A stretch of 46,850 nucleotides of DNA, taken from assembly GCA_947626055.1 (NCBI GenBank), contig CANQQP010000006.1, positions 1 through 46,850 of the forward strand, given 5' to 3'. Made by a program: the position numbers and the translations under genes. The DNA is from an uncultured Bacilli bacterium. GTDB taxonomy: Bacteria; Bacillota_I; Bacilli_A; RF39; UBA660. The notes under the pieces were generated by a model. That model was given only the letters and a program-made list of their open reading frames with translations, did not search any database and had not been told where the DNA came from. Below are positions 1 to 8,235 of the stretch, piece after piece. Each line of letters opens with the position of its first letter. The first letter of the stretch is position 1.

Positions 1-3
1 GGG

Positions 4-9
4 TATAAT
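4..9 (+). promoter_or_regulatory. -10 box of a promoter cut by the window edge
   Basis: TATAAT lies directly after GGG at the very first bases of the window, 30 bases before the first start codon. The -35 box would lie outside the window. The same GGG-TATAAT junction occurs at the G-run promoter near 22245, so this may be the end of a second G-tract spacer, but only three G can be seen. Confidence 0.55.
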
Positions 10-39
10 AGGTATAGAAAAATAGGAGAGATAACCCTC

Positions 40-1407
40 ATGAAAGAAAAAAGAATAAAAAAAGAAATAAAGAAAGCCCAGAAAAAAGGAATATATAATC
101 CCAAATTAAAATTAGGGATAGTAGGACTAATATTAGTAATAGGAACAGTAATAGGAGTATCATATGCGTATTATACAGACAAGTCAAATACAGTATTAAC
201 AATATCCGGAACAGTAAGCAAAAAGATAAAGGTAACAGTAACTAGTAGTGGAAATGGAACTGTAAATTCTTCTTCTCAAACAGTAGACTATGGAACCCAA
301 GCAGCATTTACAATGTCTCCAAATGCAGGTTACCAATATAAAAATATAAGCTGCGATAATAATTCAAACACCTCTCATTCAGGAAATACATTATATATAA
401 CGCCTAAAACCAGTAAAGACGTAACATGTACAGTAGAATTTGAAGAGATACCATATTTAAGAACAAAAATATTAGCAGCTAATCAGTTAAAAACAGCTGT
501 TCCTAACTTGCAATATGCAGAACCGTCAACTACTATAACCAATACAGGTAGTGGTTTATATAAAACCAATGATAGCAGTGGAGACACATATTATTTTAGA
601 GGAAAGATAGACAATAATTATGTCAAATTTGCCAATAAAATCTGGCGAATAGTACGAATCAATGGAGATGGAAGTATAAGATTAATATTAGATGGTCAAG
701 ATATTGCTTTAAATGATTCAGCTAGTATATTGGGATTAGTAAAATATAATGAAATTGGAAATGATGAAAAATACGCCGGCTATACATATGATAATACTAC
801 GCCATGTACAAATAGTAATCCATGTCAAAGTATAGAAATAGCAACAAACAATGAAGAAAGTATAGGAACAACAGACCACGGGGGAACAAATAGTACAATA
901 AAGAAAAAATTAGAAGCATGGTATTATGATAATTTAAAAAGTTATGATAATTACATAATCTATGGAACCTACTGTAATGATACATCATATAATGGTGACC
1001 GTATGAATGGAATTTCCTTTGGAAGTATACAAAGATTACAAAAAGGCGTTTTGAAATGCCCTGATCCCAAAGGTAAAGATGAAAAAATGCAAAAATATGG
1101 AGGAGTATACAAATTAAAGATAGGTTTATTAGATATAGTAGAAGCAGTGTTAGCGGGCTATCCGTATGGGGGAGATGCAGCAGCTTCAACTAGGTATTTA
1201 TTTTATTCAAAAATTATTTGGACAATGTCACCCTCATATTTTGATAATCATGCGTTTATGCAATATCTCGGTAATTTAGGTTGGATTGATGACGTGCTGT
1301 CTGTATCTGATGATGTTCCTGCTGTGCCAGTTATCAATTTAAGATCCGATGTAACTGTAATAGGAGATGGAACAGGAGCAAAAAATAATCCATATATAAT
1401 AAATTGA
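40..1407 (+). CDS. Anchored surface protein with InlB-type repeat and lectin-like C-terminal domain
   Basis: The 455-residue protein begins with a lysine-rich stretch and one hydrophobic segment (about 25-44) ending in SYAYYTD, which resembles the SipW-type signals of TasA-like proteins. Residues about 60-135 look like a divergent InlB B-repeat (GNGTVN, NAGYQYKNISC). The C-terminal part (about 190-455) contains WRIVRINGDGSIRLI, WTMSPS and PVINLRSDV, which recall DUF6273/C-type-lectin-like domains of surface proteins in uncultured Bacilli; that match is from memory. AGGAGAG precedes the ATG. Most of the gene uses ATA for Ile and is A-rich, but bases about 1200-1350 switch to T/G/C-rich codons, suggesting a variable or exchanged segment. 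Likely role: surface adhesion or display. A hairpin terminator follows the gene. Confidence 0.7.
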   Translation: MKEKRIKKEIKKAQKKGIYNPKLKLGIVGLILVIGTVIGVSYAYYTDKSNTVLTISGTVSKKIKVTVTSSGNGTVNSSSQTVDYGTQAAFTMSPNAGYQYKNISCDNNSNTSHSGNTLYITPKTSKDVTCTVEFEEIPYLRTKILAANQLKTAVPNLQYAEPSTTITNTGSGLYKTNDSSGDTYYFRGKIDNNYVKFANKIWRIVRINGDGSIRLILDGQDIALNDSASILGLVKYNEIGNDEKYAGYTYDNTTPCTNSNPCQSIEIATNNEESIGTTDHGGTNSTIKKKLEAWYYDNLKSYDNYIIYGTYCNDTSYNGDRMNGISFGSIQRLQKGVLKCPDPKGKDEKMQKYGGVYKLKIGLLDIVEAVLAGYPYGGDAAASTRYLFYSKIIWTMSPSYFDNHAFMQYLGNLGWIDDVLSVSDDVPAVPVINLRSDVTVIGDGTGAKNNPYIIN

Positions 1408-1454
1408 AAACAAATTTTATTTATTGAAAGAAAATCCTGGATTGAAAGCCAATT

Positions 1455-1478
1455 AAAACTGTTTAATACAGTTTTTTT
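1455..1478 (+). terminator. Rho-independent terminator of the surface protein
   Basis: AAAACTGT (1455-1462) pairs with ACAGTTTT (1468-1475) around a 5-base loop and runs into a T tract. Confidence 0.75.
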
Positions 1479-1479
1479 A

Positions 1480-1488
1480 TGTTATAAT
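1480..1488 (+). promoter_or_regulatory. Extended -10 promoter of the tsaB-rimI-tsaD operon
   Basis: TGT-TATAAT is an extended -10 box (TATAAT 1483-1488). The -35 position is only weakly matched. It lies 20 bases before the tsaB start and just after the preceding terminator. Confidence 0.6.
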
Positions 1489-1507
1489 CTATGCTGGAAG
1501 TGATTCT

Positions 1508-2059
1508 ATGTATTCATTATTAATAGATACGCACGATAAAATTATTAATTTAGTACTATACAAAGATGATGAAGTAATTGATTTATTAACAAAACAAACT
1601 GAGAAATCTCACTCTATATTTATTATGCCTTTAATTGACCAATTACTAACAAGTAATAAAGCGAATAAACACAATATTACGCAGATTATTGTGGTAAATG
1701 GTCCGGGAAGTTTTACGGGAGTTAGACTAGGAATTACTATTGCTAAAACTTGGGCTTATACCCAAAAAATAAAAATTAAAACTATTAGTTCATTACAAGT
1801 ATTAGCATGTAGTTTAAAGCAGAAAGAAAAAAAAGTAGCTATTCCTGATCCTAAAGGGTTTTATATAGGATCTTTTACTGAAAATAATAAACCTTTGGGA
1901 GAATATCAATATGCAACTAATTGTAGTGATGATTATATATTAGAACAAGATATAAAAGTTGATTATAAATTAGTTTATGAATTTTTAAAAGATATACCGG
2001 CTTTAAATCCTCATGCTGTTAATCCAATTTATATTAAAAAAATTGGAGTGGAACAATGA
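1508..2059 (+). CDS. tsaB: tRNA threonylcarbamoyladenosine biosynthesis protein TsaB
   Basis: TsaB is the non-catalytic ASKHA-fold partner of TsaD in making the N6-threonylcarbamoyl (t6A) modification on A37 of tRNAs reading ANN codons. The family motif NGPGSFTGVRLGI is clear around residues 65-77. At 183 residues it is shorter than the usual 220-230, mostly in the second half, which is often degenerate in TsaB. GGAAGTG precedes the ATG. Its TGA overlaps the rimI ATG by four bases, so tsaB, rimI and tsaD are translationally coupled, a common bacterial arrangement. TsaE and TsaC are not in the window. Confidence 0.93.
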   Translation: MYSLLIDTHDKIINLVLYKDDEVIDLLTKQTEKSHSIFIMPLIDQLLTSNKANKHNITQIIVVNGPGSFTGVRLGITIAKTWAYTQKIKIKTISSLQVLACSLKQKEKKVAIPDPKGFYIGSFTENNKPLGEYQYATNCSDDYILEQDIKVDYKLVYEFLKDIPALNPHAVNPIYIKKIGVEQ

Positions 2060-2478
2060 TTACAAAGGCAAAGTTAGCTGATAAAAAACAAATAGAATTA
2101 TTAGGCCAGGAACTTAATCCTAATTATGCTAAATTATTTGATTTGACGGAATTATTAAAATATCAATATACGAGATTTTATGTTTGGGAAGAGGGTAAGC
2201 AAATAATTGGGTTTATTCATGCAAATGTCTTTTTTGAAGATGGTGATATTATTAATATTGTTGTTGCCAAAAATTATCGTCGACAACAAATAGGGACACA
2301 ATTATTTAATTATTTATTAGCTAATAATCCAATTAAAAATTTAACATTAGAGGTCAATATTAATAATCAAAAAGCGATTGCTTTTTATCAGAAACAAGGA
2401 TTAGAAGTCTTAACTATTCGTAAAAATTATTACCCTGATGGTGATGGATATTTAATGGGAAGGAAGTATGAAAAATGA
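2056..2478 (+). CDS. rimI: Ribosomal protein S18-alanine N-acetyltransferase RimI
   Basis: This 140-residue single-domain GNAT protein has the acetyl-CoA pyrophosphate loop in VAKNYRRQQIGTQLF (about residues 74-88) and the usual C-terminal NNQKAIAFYQKQGLEV segment. RimI acetylates the N-terminal alanine of ribosomal protein S18. The assignment over other GNAT enzymes rests on its place between tsaB and tsaD with 4-base overlaps on both sides, the standard location of rimI. Its TGA overlaps the tsaD ATG, which also supports TGA as a stop codon here. Confidence 0.88.
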   Translation: MITKAKLADKKQIELLGQELNPNYAKLFDLTELLKYQYTRFYVWEEGKQIIGFIHANVFFEDGDIINIVVAKNYRRQQIGTQLFNYLLANNPIKNLTLEVNINNQKAIAFYQKQGLEVLTIRKNYYPDGDGYLMGRKYEK

Positions 2479-3479
2479 AAGATGTATATATTTTAGCGAT
2501 TGAAACGTCTTGTGATGAAACTAGTATAGCTATTGTTAAAAATGGTCATGAATGTATTTATATGAATGTTTTAACCCAAATGGATATTCATGCTAATTTT
2601 GGAGGAGTTGTGCCTGAAATTGCTTCGCGCATGCATACGGAAAATATTACGATGGTATTAGATGATGTTTTAACTAATTCTCATATGCAAATAGAAGACA
2701 TGGATGCTATTGCAGTAACCTATGCACCTGGATTATTGGGTAGTTTACTCGTTGGAGTGGAATTTGCTAAAACATTAAGTTACTTATATGCAAAACCATT
2801 AATTGCTGTGAATCATATTGCGGGACATATTTATGCAAATAATTTAACTTCAAATTTAAGATTTCCGCTTTTAGCTTTGGTAGTAAGTGGGGGTCATACA
2901 GATTTAGTTATGATGCAAAAAGATTATGATTTTAAAGTGATAGGTAAAACTTTAGACGATGCGATTGGGGAAGCTTTTGATAAAGTAGCCCGCGTTTTGG
3001 ACTTGAAATATCCAGGGGGACCTAATGTCGAAAAATTAGCGCAGGAAGGCGTGCCTACTTATAAGTTAGGTATTATTCATAATAATGATAATTATAACGT
3101 TTCTTATAGTGGCTTAAAATCGAGTGTTATCAATATAGCTCACAATGAAAAGCAAAGAGGAAATACGATTAATAAAGCCGATTTAGCTTGTTCATTTCAA
3201 ACTGTAGCTATTAATCAATTAATTTCCAAAGTTAAAAAAGCTATTGAAAATGAACAAATAAAAAATGTTATTATTGCTGGGGGCGTTTCAGCTAATAAAT
3301 ACTTACGCAGAGAAATGGAAAAACTATGTGATGAGTATAATGTAAATTTAGCTGTCCCAGAATTTAAATATTGCACTGATAATGCTGCTATGATAGGAGC
3401 TGCTGCTTATCCCATGTATTTAAAAAAAGAATTTGTTTCCTTAGATTTGAATGCTTCTAGTACGTTAGAGTTATTTTAA
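2475..3479 (+). CDS. tsaD: tRNA N6-adenosine threonylcarbamoyltransferase TsaD
   Basis: TsaD transfers the threonylcarbamoyl group from threonylcarbamoyl-AMP to A37 of tRNA, completing t6A with TsaB and TsaE. The 334 residues match the normal length. The N-terminal ASKHA signature (LAIETSCDETSIAI, 7-20), the metal-binding HIAGH (H114, H118), VSGGHTDL and the late GGVSANKYLR and NAAMIG motifs are all present. It is the last gene of the tsaB-rimI-tsaD operon; a new promoter follows directly. It is an essential gene in most bacteria. Confidence 0.96.
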   Translation: MKDVYILAIETSCDETSIAIVKNGHECIYMNVLTQMDIHANFGGVVPEIASRMHTENITMVLDDVLTNSHMQIEDMDAIAVTYAPGLLGSLLVGVEFAKTLSYLYAKPLIAVNHIAGHIYANNLTSNLRFPLLALVVSGGHTDLVMMQKDYDFKVIGKTLDDAIGEAFDKVARVLDLKYPGGPNVEKLAQEGVPTYKLGIIHNNDNYNVSYSGLKSSVINIAHNEKQRGNTINKADLACSFQTVAINQLISKVKKAIENEQIKNVIIAGGVSANKYLRREMEKLCDEYNVNLAVPEFKYCTDNAAMIGAAAYPMYLKKEFVSLDLNASSTLELF

Positions 3480-3485
3480 GGTCCA

Positions 3486-3514
3486 TTGACTTTTGAAATT
3501 TGATAAGATAAAAT
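3486..3514 (+). promoter_or_regulatory. Sigma-A-type promoter of the ZIP/SDR gene pair
   Basis: TTGACT (3486-3491) and TAAAAT (3509-3514) are separated by 17 bases, 51 bases before the ATG of the ZIP transporter gene. Confidence 0.7.
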
Positions 3515-3564
3515 TTAGATAGAAAATTTGAAGAAAAAAGTAAATAAGAAAAAGGAAGATTGCT

Positions 3565-4329
3565 ATGACTAATTTTTTAGCATTTTTAATTACCTTAATA
3601 GCGGGATTTTTATTTTTTTTAGGCATATTAATTATTAAAAAAGTAAAACGTAAAGACTTTTTTTATAAATTTGCGAGTGCTTTAGCTTTTAGTGTAATAA
3701 TATGCCTGCTAGTTTTAGATATTATTCCCGAGATAATGATTTCTTTTGGGGAAATGGGCAATAATAAGCGCATAATTTATTTTTTAGGCTTTACTTTAAT
3801 TGGTATTATTGTTTTGAAAATATTAGATAGCTTAGTTCCGACTCATACCCACCACCATCAAGAAGCAGAAACTAATATTGTGGAACATGAAAATCATTTG
3901 ATTCATATTGGCATAATGACAAGTGTGGCTTTAATTATTCATAACGTCATTGAAGGCATGGCTATTTATAGTCTTAGTATAACTTCTTTAAAAGCGGGAT
4001 TATTAATGGGAATCGGAGTAGCTTTACACAATATTCCCTTAGGAATGGAAATATCCTTAACATTAGATATTATCAAAAATAAATTTAATCGAGTAATAAC
4101 ATATGGATTACTGATAATATCTCCTTTAATTGGAGGGTTAATGATTGCTATTTTTAATAATATTAACGAAGTTTTTTTAGGAATTTTAATGTGTATAACG
4201 TGTGGAATGCTAATTTATATTTCTTTTTTTGAATTATTTGGGGAAATCAAAAATAATATTAAACATAAGGAAATAATTTTAGGTCTAATTACGGGATTAG
4301 TTCTAATGACCGCGACATTATTTTTATAA
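3565..4329 (+). CDS. ZIP-family metal transporter
   Basis: This 254-residue membrane protein has about eight hydrophobic helices, the ZIP architecture. The helix IV-V metal-site motifs are visible as HNVIEGMA and HNIPLGMEISL. A histidine-rich cytosolic loop (THTHHH followed by HENHLIH, about residues 92-116) lies between helices III and IV, as in many ZIP zinc transporters. It probably imports Zn2+ or another divalent cation. It has its own promoter, and an SDR gene follows after 13 bases, so the two are probably cotranscribed. A second, more ZupT-like family member lies at 27529-28329; the two are only distantly alike. Confidence 0.85.
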   Translation: MTNFLAFLITLIAGFLFFLGILIIKKVKRKDFFYKFASALAFSVIICLLVLDIIPEIMISFGEMGNNKRIIYFLGFTLIGIIVLKILDSLVPTHTHHHQEAETNIVEHENHLIHIGIMTSVALIIHNVIEGMAIYSLSITSLKAGLLMGIGVALHNIPLGMEISLTLDIIKNKFNRVITYGLLIISPLIGGLMIAIFNNINEVFLGILMCITCGMLIYISFFELFGEIKNNIKHKEIILGLITGLVLMTATLFL

Positions 4330-4342
4330 AAGGAGTAAGACA

Positions 4343-5272
4343 ATGAAGAAGTGTTTAGTAACAGGGGCAAGCGGAATAGTAGGGAAAAAATTAATATCTA
4401 AACTTTTAAATAAGGGAAATTATGAAATAACGGCTTTAGATTTAAAAAGTACGAAATCTGTTAAAACTCTTAATAAATTTAAAAATAAGATTAATATAGT
4501 TTATGGCGATATAAACGATAGTACAATTATGAATGCTTTAATAAAAGATCATGATGTAATTTTTCATTTAGCGGGACTTATGCCTCCGGCTACCGAGTTA
4601 CATTCTAATTTAGCTAATATTATTGAGTATGGCGGTAGTAAAAGTATAATTGATGCGATAACGGAACTTAATCCTAAAGCTTATTTTATATTTCTTTCGA
4701 CAACAGCAATTTATGGCAATGTTAAACAGGCGAGAGTTGATAGTGATATTAATATTTTAAATAATGATATATATAGTCAAAATAAGTATAAAATAGAAGA
4801 TTATATTAAAAAGAATTTAACTAATTATACTATATATCGTGTACCTTTAATTATTGAAAAGAATAATTATAATTCGTTTATGTATAATATTCCTTTAAAT
4901 ACGAAAATTGAAGTAATAACTAATTCTTTAGTAGCTAATGCTTTAGTTACGAGCTTAACAAATAAACGAAAATTAAATAAAAAAATCTTTAATTTATCAG
5001 GGGGTAAAAAATACCAAATTTCTACTAATACATTATATATAAAAGCTTTACAAATTGAGGGAGTTTCTTTAAGATTTTTCTTAATGCGTTATTTTATTCC
5101 GCAAAATTTTTATGGGCATATATATCCAGATAATCAAGAATTAAATGATATTTTAGATTTTCAAAAAGGTTCTATAACCGAATATTTAAACAGTTTTACT
5201 GTCTCGAAGAAATTTTTACGTTCCATAAATAGATTTATTGCTTATTTTTATATTAGAAAATTATCTAAATAA
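4343..5272 (+). CDS. NAD(P)-dependent epimerase/dehydratase-type SDR protein
   Basis: This is an extended short-chain dehydrogenase of 309 residues. It has the Rossmann motif TGASGIVG (G8, G11, G14), a nucleotide-binding GDIND around 55-59, HLAG at 75-78, and the catalytic YSQNK (Y144, K148) with a serine/threonine stretch (STTAIYG) ahead of it. The family includes sugar-nucleotide epimerases and many oxidoreductases, so the substrate cannot be read from sequence. The C-terminal 100 residues are basic and divergent. AAGGAG precedes the ATG, 13 bases after the ZIP gene. Confidence 0.8.
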   Translation: MKKCLVTGASGIVGKKLISKLLNKGNYEITALDLKSTKSVKTLNKFKNKINIVYGDINDSTIMNALIKDHDVIFHLAGLMPPATELHSNLANIIEYGGSKSIIDAITELNPKAYFIFLSTTAIYGNVKQARVDSDINILNNDIYSQNKYKIEDYIKKNLTNYTIYRVPLIIEKNNYNSFMYNIPLNTKIEVITNSLVANALVTSLTNKRKLNKKIFNLSGGKKYQISTNTLYIKALQIEGVSLRFFLMRYFIPQNFYGHIYPDNQELNDILDFQKGSITEYLNSFTVSKKFLRSINRFIAYFYIRKLSK

Positions 5273-5281
5273 AAAGATCTA

Positions 5282-5290
5282 TGATATAAT
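5282..5290 (+). promoter_or_regulatory. Extended -10 promoter of yebC
   Basis: TGA-TATAAT (TATAAT 5285-5290) lies 24 bases before the yebC start; no good -35 match is seen, which is usual for extended -10 promoters. Confidence 0.6.
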
Positions 5291-5313
5291 ACTAAAAGAA
5301 AGAAGGACTTATT

Positions 5314-6033
5314 ATGGGAAGAGCTTATGAAGTAAGAAAAGCAAGCATTGCTAAAACAGGAGCTATAAAAGCTAAATTATATTCTAATTTTGCGAAGGAA
5401 ATTTATTTAGCTGCGAAAAGTGGCGTGCCGGAAATAGATTCCAATATTGCTTTAAAAAGAATTGTTGATAAAGCTAAAAAACAACAAGTTCCAAGTGATA
5501 TAATTAATCGGGCAATTGATAAAGCGAAAGGTGTTGGAGGCGAAGACTATAAAGAGGTTATCTATGAAGGATTTGGTCCTGGGGCTTCTACATTAATTAT
5601 TAAAACTTTAACTGATAATGTCAATCGGACTGTTGGTTTTGTAAGAGCAGCTTTCAATAAAGTGGGTAAAAGCTTAGGTGTTACTAATTCCGTTTCCTAT
5701 AATTATGATCATTTAGCCATTATTAGTTTTAAAAGTGATAAAGAAGAAGAAATTTTTGAAGCGTTATTAAATGCTGGTATTGAAATAGTTGATTTTGAAA
5801 ATGAAGATGGTTTTATTACAATTAGTGCTAATCCGACTGATGCCCATCATATCAAAGATGTAATTGAAAGTATCATTCCTGATGTTGATTATGATCTTGA
5901 TGAAGTTGGTATGTATCCAAAAGAAAAAATTACTTTAGAAGGTGAAGATAAAGAAATCTTTGAGCGCCTTTATAATTTATTAGATGAAATAGAAGACGTA
6001 ACCGAAATTTATCATAATGTTAATATGGATTAA
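5314..6033 (+). CDS. yebC: YebC/PmpR family protein
   Basis: This family was first described as DNA-binding regulators (PmpR) and more recently tied to relief of ribosome stalling. The 239 residues match the usual length. The N-terminal basic three-helix domain is clear (MGRAYEVRKASIAKTGA, then NIALKRIVDKAKK), followed by YEGFGPGA and the second-domain motif NRTVGFVRAAFNKVGKSLG. The C-terminal part ends with acidic helices as expected. The usual histidine after MGR (MGRKH or MGRAH) is tyrosine here. AGAAGGA precedes the ATG and a terminator follows, so this is a single-gene unit. Confidence 0.93.
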   Translation: MGRAYEVRKASIAKTGAIKAKLYSNFAKEIYLAAKSGVPEIDSNIALKRIVDKAKKQQVPSDIINRAIDKAKGVGGEDYKEVIYEGFGPGASTLIIKTLTDNVNRTVGFVRAAFNKVGKSLGVTNSVSYNYDHLAIISFKSDKEEEIFEALLNAGIEIVDFENEDGFITISANPTDAHHIKDVIESIIPDVDYDLDEVGMYPKEKITLEGEDKEIFERLYNLLDEIEDVTEIYHNVNMD

Positions 6034-6056
6034 TGGAAATTTTTCCATTTTTTTAT
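6032..6056 (+). terminator. Terminator of yebC
   Basis: AATGGAAA (6032-6039) pairs with TTTCCATT (6042-6049), followed by a T run. It overlaps the stop codon. Confidence 0.75.
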
Positions 6057-6063
6057 TTAAAAC

Positions 6064-6092
6064 TTGCCATAATATCAAAAACTTTGTAGAAT
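6064..6092 (+). promoter_or_regulatory. Promoter of the PH-like gene
   Basis: TTGCCA (6064-6069) and TAGAAT (6087-6092) with a 17-base spacer lie 26 bases before the start codon. Confidence 0.55.
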
Positions 6093-6117
6093 AATTATAG
6101 ATAAAGAGGAAAAAAAT

Positions 6118-6561
6118 ATGAATGTATATGCAAAACTTTTAGAATATATTAAAAATTATCCCGGCGGTATTGCTTGGCGCATAAAAAAACACTGCCGCGT
6201 AATTGAAGAACACTTAAATCCCGAAGAAGATATTTTGTTTATTTTCTGTGGTCAAAAAACTATTAGTTTGTGGGATATCTTCTCAACTTGTGTGGTCGCT
6301 ATTACAAATAAAAGATTGATTGTTGCGAAAAAAAGAGTGTTATGGGGATATACTTTTTTATCAATAACTCCCGATATGTATAATGATTTAACAGTCAGAG
6401 AAGGACTTATCTGGGGGCGAATTACGATTGATACTGTAAAAGAGTTAATTTCCGTTTCAAAACTATCAAAACAGGCTTTAAGTAAAATTGAAACAGAAAT
6501 TACAGAATATATGATTAGGGAGAAGCAAAAATACCAGAATAATGAAAAAGAGGAAGACTAG
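6118..6561 (+). CDS. YokE-like bacterial PH-domain protein
   Basis: This is a 147-residue soluble protein. Its centre (about 45-125) shows the bacterial short-PH pattern: an acidic lead-in (NPEEDILFIFCG), then CVVAITNKRLIVAKK, a WGYTFLSITPDMYNDL strand pair and a final helix (TIDTVKELISVSKLSKQAL). That pattern resembles YokE-like PH domains, which are intracellular and of unclear ligand. The last 20 bases overlap the next gene in another frame, so the two are probably cotranscribed. It ends with TAG. The role is unknown. Confidence 0.65.
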   Translation: MNVYAKLLEYIKNYPGGIAWRIKKHCRVIEEHLNPEEDILFIFCGQKTISLWDIFSTCVVAITNKRLIVAKKRVLWGYTFLSITPDMYNDLTVREGLIWGRITIDTVKELISVSKLSKQALSKIETEITEYMIREKQKYQNNEKEED

Positions 6562-7669
6562 AAAATTTCATAAAAAAAGAATTATTATATTTCTATTAAG
6601 TATAATTTTTATTATATTTCTTTTTAAAATGCCTCATAATTATAAGATTCATTATAAATTAGGATCTATTCAAGTAGAGGAAGAATATAATAAAAAATTA
6701 AAAGCTCATTATATTCAAGTGCAAAAAGATAAGCATACATATGAATTTGTCATTAATAATATTTGGAAAAGAAAAATAGTGCAAGATGTGGATTATTATC
6801 AAAAAGATAATACCTATTGTTTAGCTATTGTTACTAAAGATAGCACTTCTAGACCAATATGTATTGAAAATAAAATTTCTCAAGATATTAGTTTAATTAA
6901 AAATCAGGATGTTCTAAAGCATTATAAAATTAAAAATGAAGATAGTAAGATAAATAGCCAATTTAACAATATAATGATTTATAACCAAGATAAATCCGCA
7001 TTCTTACTCTGGAATTATAAAGGTTTTTATTACCTAAACAATAATATTACTGATAATTTAAAAATTACGGATCATGATGTCTATAACTTAAACGTTATAG
7101 CTAAATTAAATAATTTAGTGATCTTAGCGGATTATAATGAAGATTATCATTTTAATAAATTTATCATTATTAACTTAGAAAGTGGCAAAAAAAGTACTTG
7201 GAAAATTGATTATGATATCTCTATGGATAGCTACATCTTAGGAAGTTATAATGAAAGTATTTTCTTAGTTGACCGCAAAGCAAAAACCGAATATGAAATT
7301 GTGCCTTCTCATCAGAAAATTAGAATTGTCGGAACTAGTAATAAAGAAGGGATTATCTATGATCAAAAATTTACGAAAATTAGTTTAACTAAACTGGTCC
7401 AAAAAGATTATCAATTTCAAAAACTAAATGCATATAACTATACAGTAAATAACGGTAACTTATATTTAAAACTATATAATAGTGATAATAAAATATTAGT
7501 AAGTAAGAAAGATAATCTAAAAATTGTTGATTATAATCAAGAAAATGTCTATTATTTATCTGACTCTAAGTTATATCGTTATAATCCTAATTTAGGAGAG
7601 CAATTATTATTAGAAAATTTTGAATGGAATTTTAATTATCAAAATATGATTTTTGTTTATCGTCAATAA
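6542..7669 (+). CDS. Unknown single-pass envelope protein
   Basis: The 375-residue protein starts with a strongly basic stretch (MKKRKTRKFHKKR) and one hydrophobic segment (about 14-30), then a long lysine- and tyrosine-rich extracytoplasmic part without cysteine pairs or known motifs. The repeated short hydrophobic strands with turns (VVKHYKIK-like and YNLNVIAKLNNLVIL-like) suggest a beta-rich fold, perhaps a propeller; this is weak inference. The start overlaps the preceding gene by 20 bases; AGGGAG about 20 bases upstream is far for an SD, so coupling by overlap is likely. I do not recognise a family. Confidence 0.7.
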   Translation: MKKRKTRKFHKKRIIIFLLSIIFIIFLFKMPHNYKIHYKLGSIQVEEEYNKKLKAHYIQVQKDKHTYEFVINNIWKRKIVQDVDYYQKDNTYCLAIVTKDSTSRPICIENKISQDISLIKNQDVLKHYKIKNEDSKINSQFNNIMIYNQDKSAFLLWNYKGFYYLNNNITDNLKITDHDVYNLNVIAKLNNLVILADYNEDYHFNKFIIINLESGKKSTWKIDYDISMDSYILGSYNESIFLVDRKAKTEYEIVPSHQKIRIVGTSNKEGIIYDQKFTKISLTKLVQKDYQFQKLNAYNYTVNNGNLYLKLYNSDNKILVSKKDNLKIVDYNQENVYYLSDSKLYRYNPNLGEQLLLENFEWNFNYQNMIFVYRQ

Positions 7670-7712
7670 CATTCTAGGATATTTATCATATCTTACTATT
7701 AGGAGTGATAGT

Positions 7713-8168
7713 ATGTTTGATAAATATACAATTAAACAAGGAGATAATTTAGAAATTATCGCTAAAAAATTTAATACGACGGTAGATATGTTAAAAGATA
7801 TTAATAATATGGAATATTCAACTTTATTAAGACAAGGGATGGAAATTATCGTTCCGAAAAATAAAGAACAATATTTTGAATATTATACCATTGAAAAAGG
7901 CGATAATTTATATCAAATAGCCAGACGTTATAATATTAATCCCGAATTATTAGCAGCTTTAAATGGTTTGACTATGAATGATTATATTTATCCCGGCCAA
8001 GAAATTTTAATCCCAAAAAGCGGGTATAGTTATTATATTACAACCGAAGGGGATACTTTAGATATTGTGGCTAATCGTTTTAAAGTTGATAAAGATCGAG
8101 TAATGCGTGAGAATGAAACTATATATTTAATGCCTGATCAATTACTAGTATCGCGAAAAAGTATGTAG
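7713..8168 (+). CDS. Triple-LysM protein without export signal
   Basis: From the ATG at 7713, which follows AGGAGTGAT by the correct spacing, the product is 151 residues made almost only of three LysM modules: about 4-49 (YTIKQGDNLEIIAKKFN), 55-100 (YTIEKGDNLYQIARRYN) and 105-149 (YYITTEGDTLDIVANRF, more divergent). LysM binds N-acetylglucosamine-containing polymers such as peptidoglycan. No signal peptide or membrane segment is present. A longer frame upstream (from 7653) would overlap the preceding gene and lacks an SD. It may act inside the cell, as with SafA-like spore proteins, or be released by another route. Confidence 0.85.
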   Translation: MFDKYTIKQGDNLEIIAKKFNTTVDMLKDINNMEYSTLLRQGMEIIVPKNKEQYFEYYTIEKGDNLYQIARRYNINPELLAALNGLTMNDYIYPGQEILIPKSGYSYYITTEGDTLDIVANRFKVDKDRVMRENETIYLMPDQLLVSRKSM

Positions 8169-8192
8169 AAAGTTTAATCTTTCTTTTTTTTT
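8167..8192 (+). terminator. Terminator of the LysM gene
   Basis: AGAAAG (8167-8172) pairs with CTTTCT (8179-8184), followed by a long T run. The stem begins inside the stop codon. Confidence 0.8.
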
Positions 8193-8202
8193 GCTCCTAT
8201 AT

Positions 8203-8208
8203 TATAAT
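8203..8208 (+). promoter_or_regulatory. -10 box of the membrane protein / HD hydrolase pair
   Basis: A consensus TATAAT lies 27 bases before the start codon; the -35 region overlaps the T run of the previous terminator. Confidence 0.5.
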
Positions 8209-8235
8209 GAATATGATAGAAAGAGGGGAATTCAC

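Noticed and set aside
797-1189. Minus-strand open frame of 130 codons inside the first surface protein gene
   Set aside because: It has no SD or promoter and mirrors the codon bias of the opposite strand; the plus-strand gene has SD, signal and domain logic.
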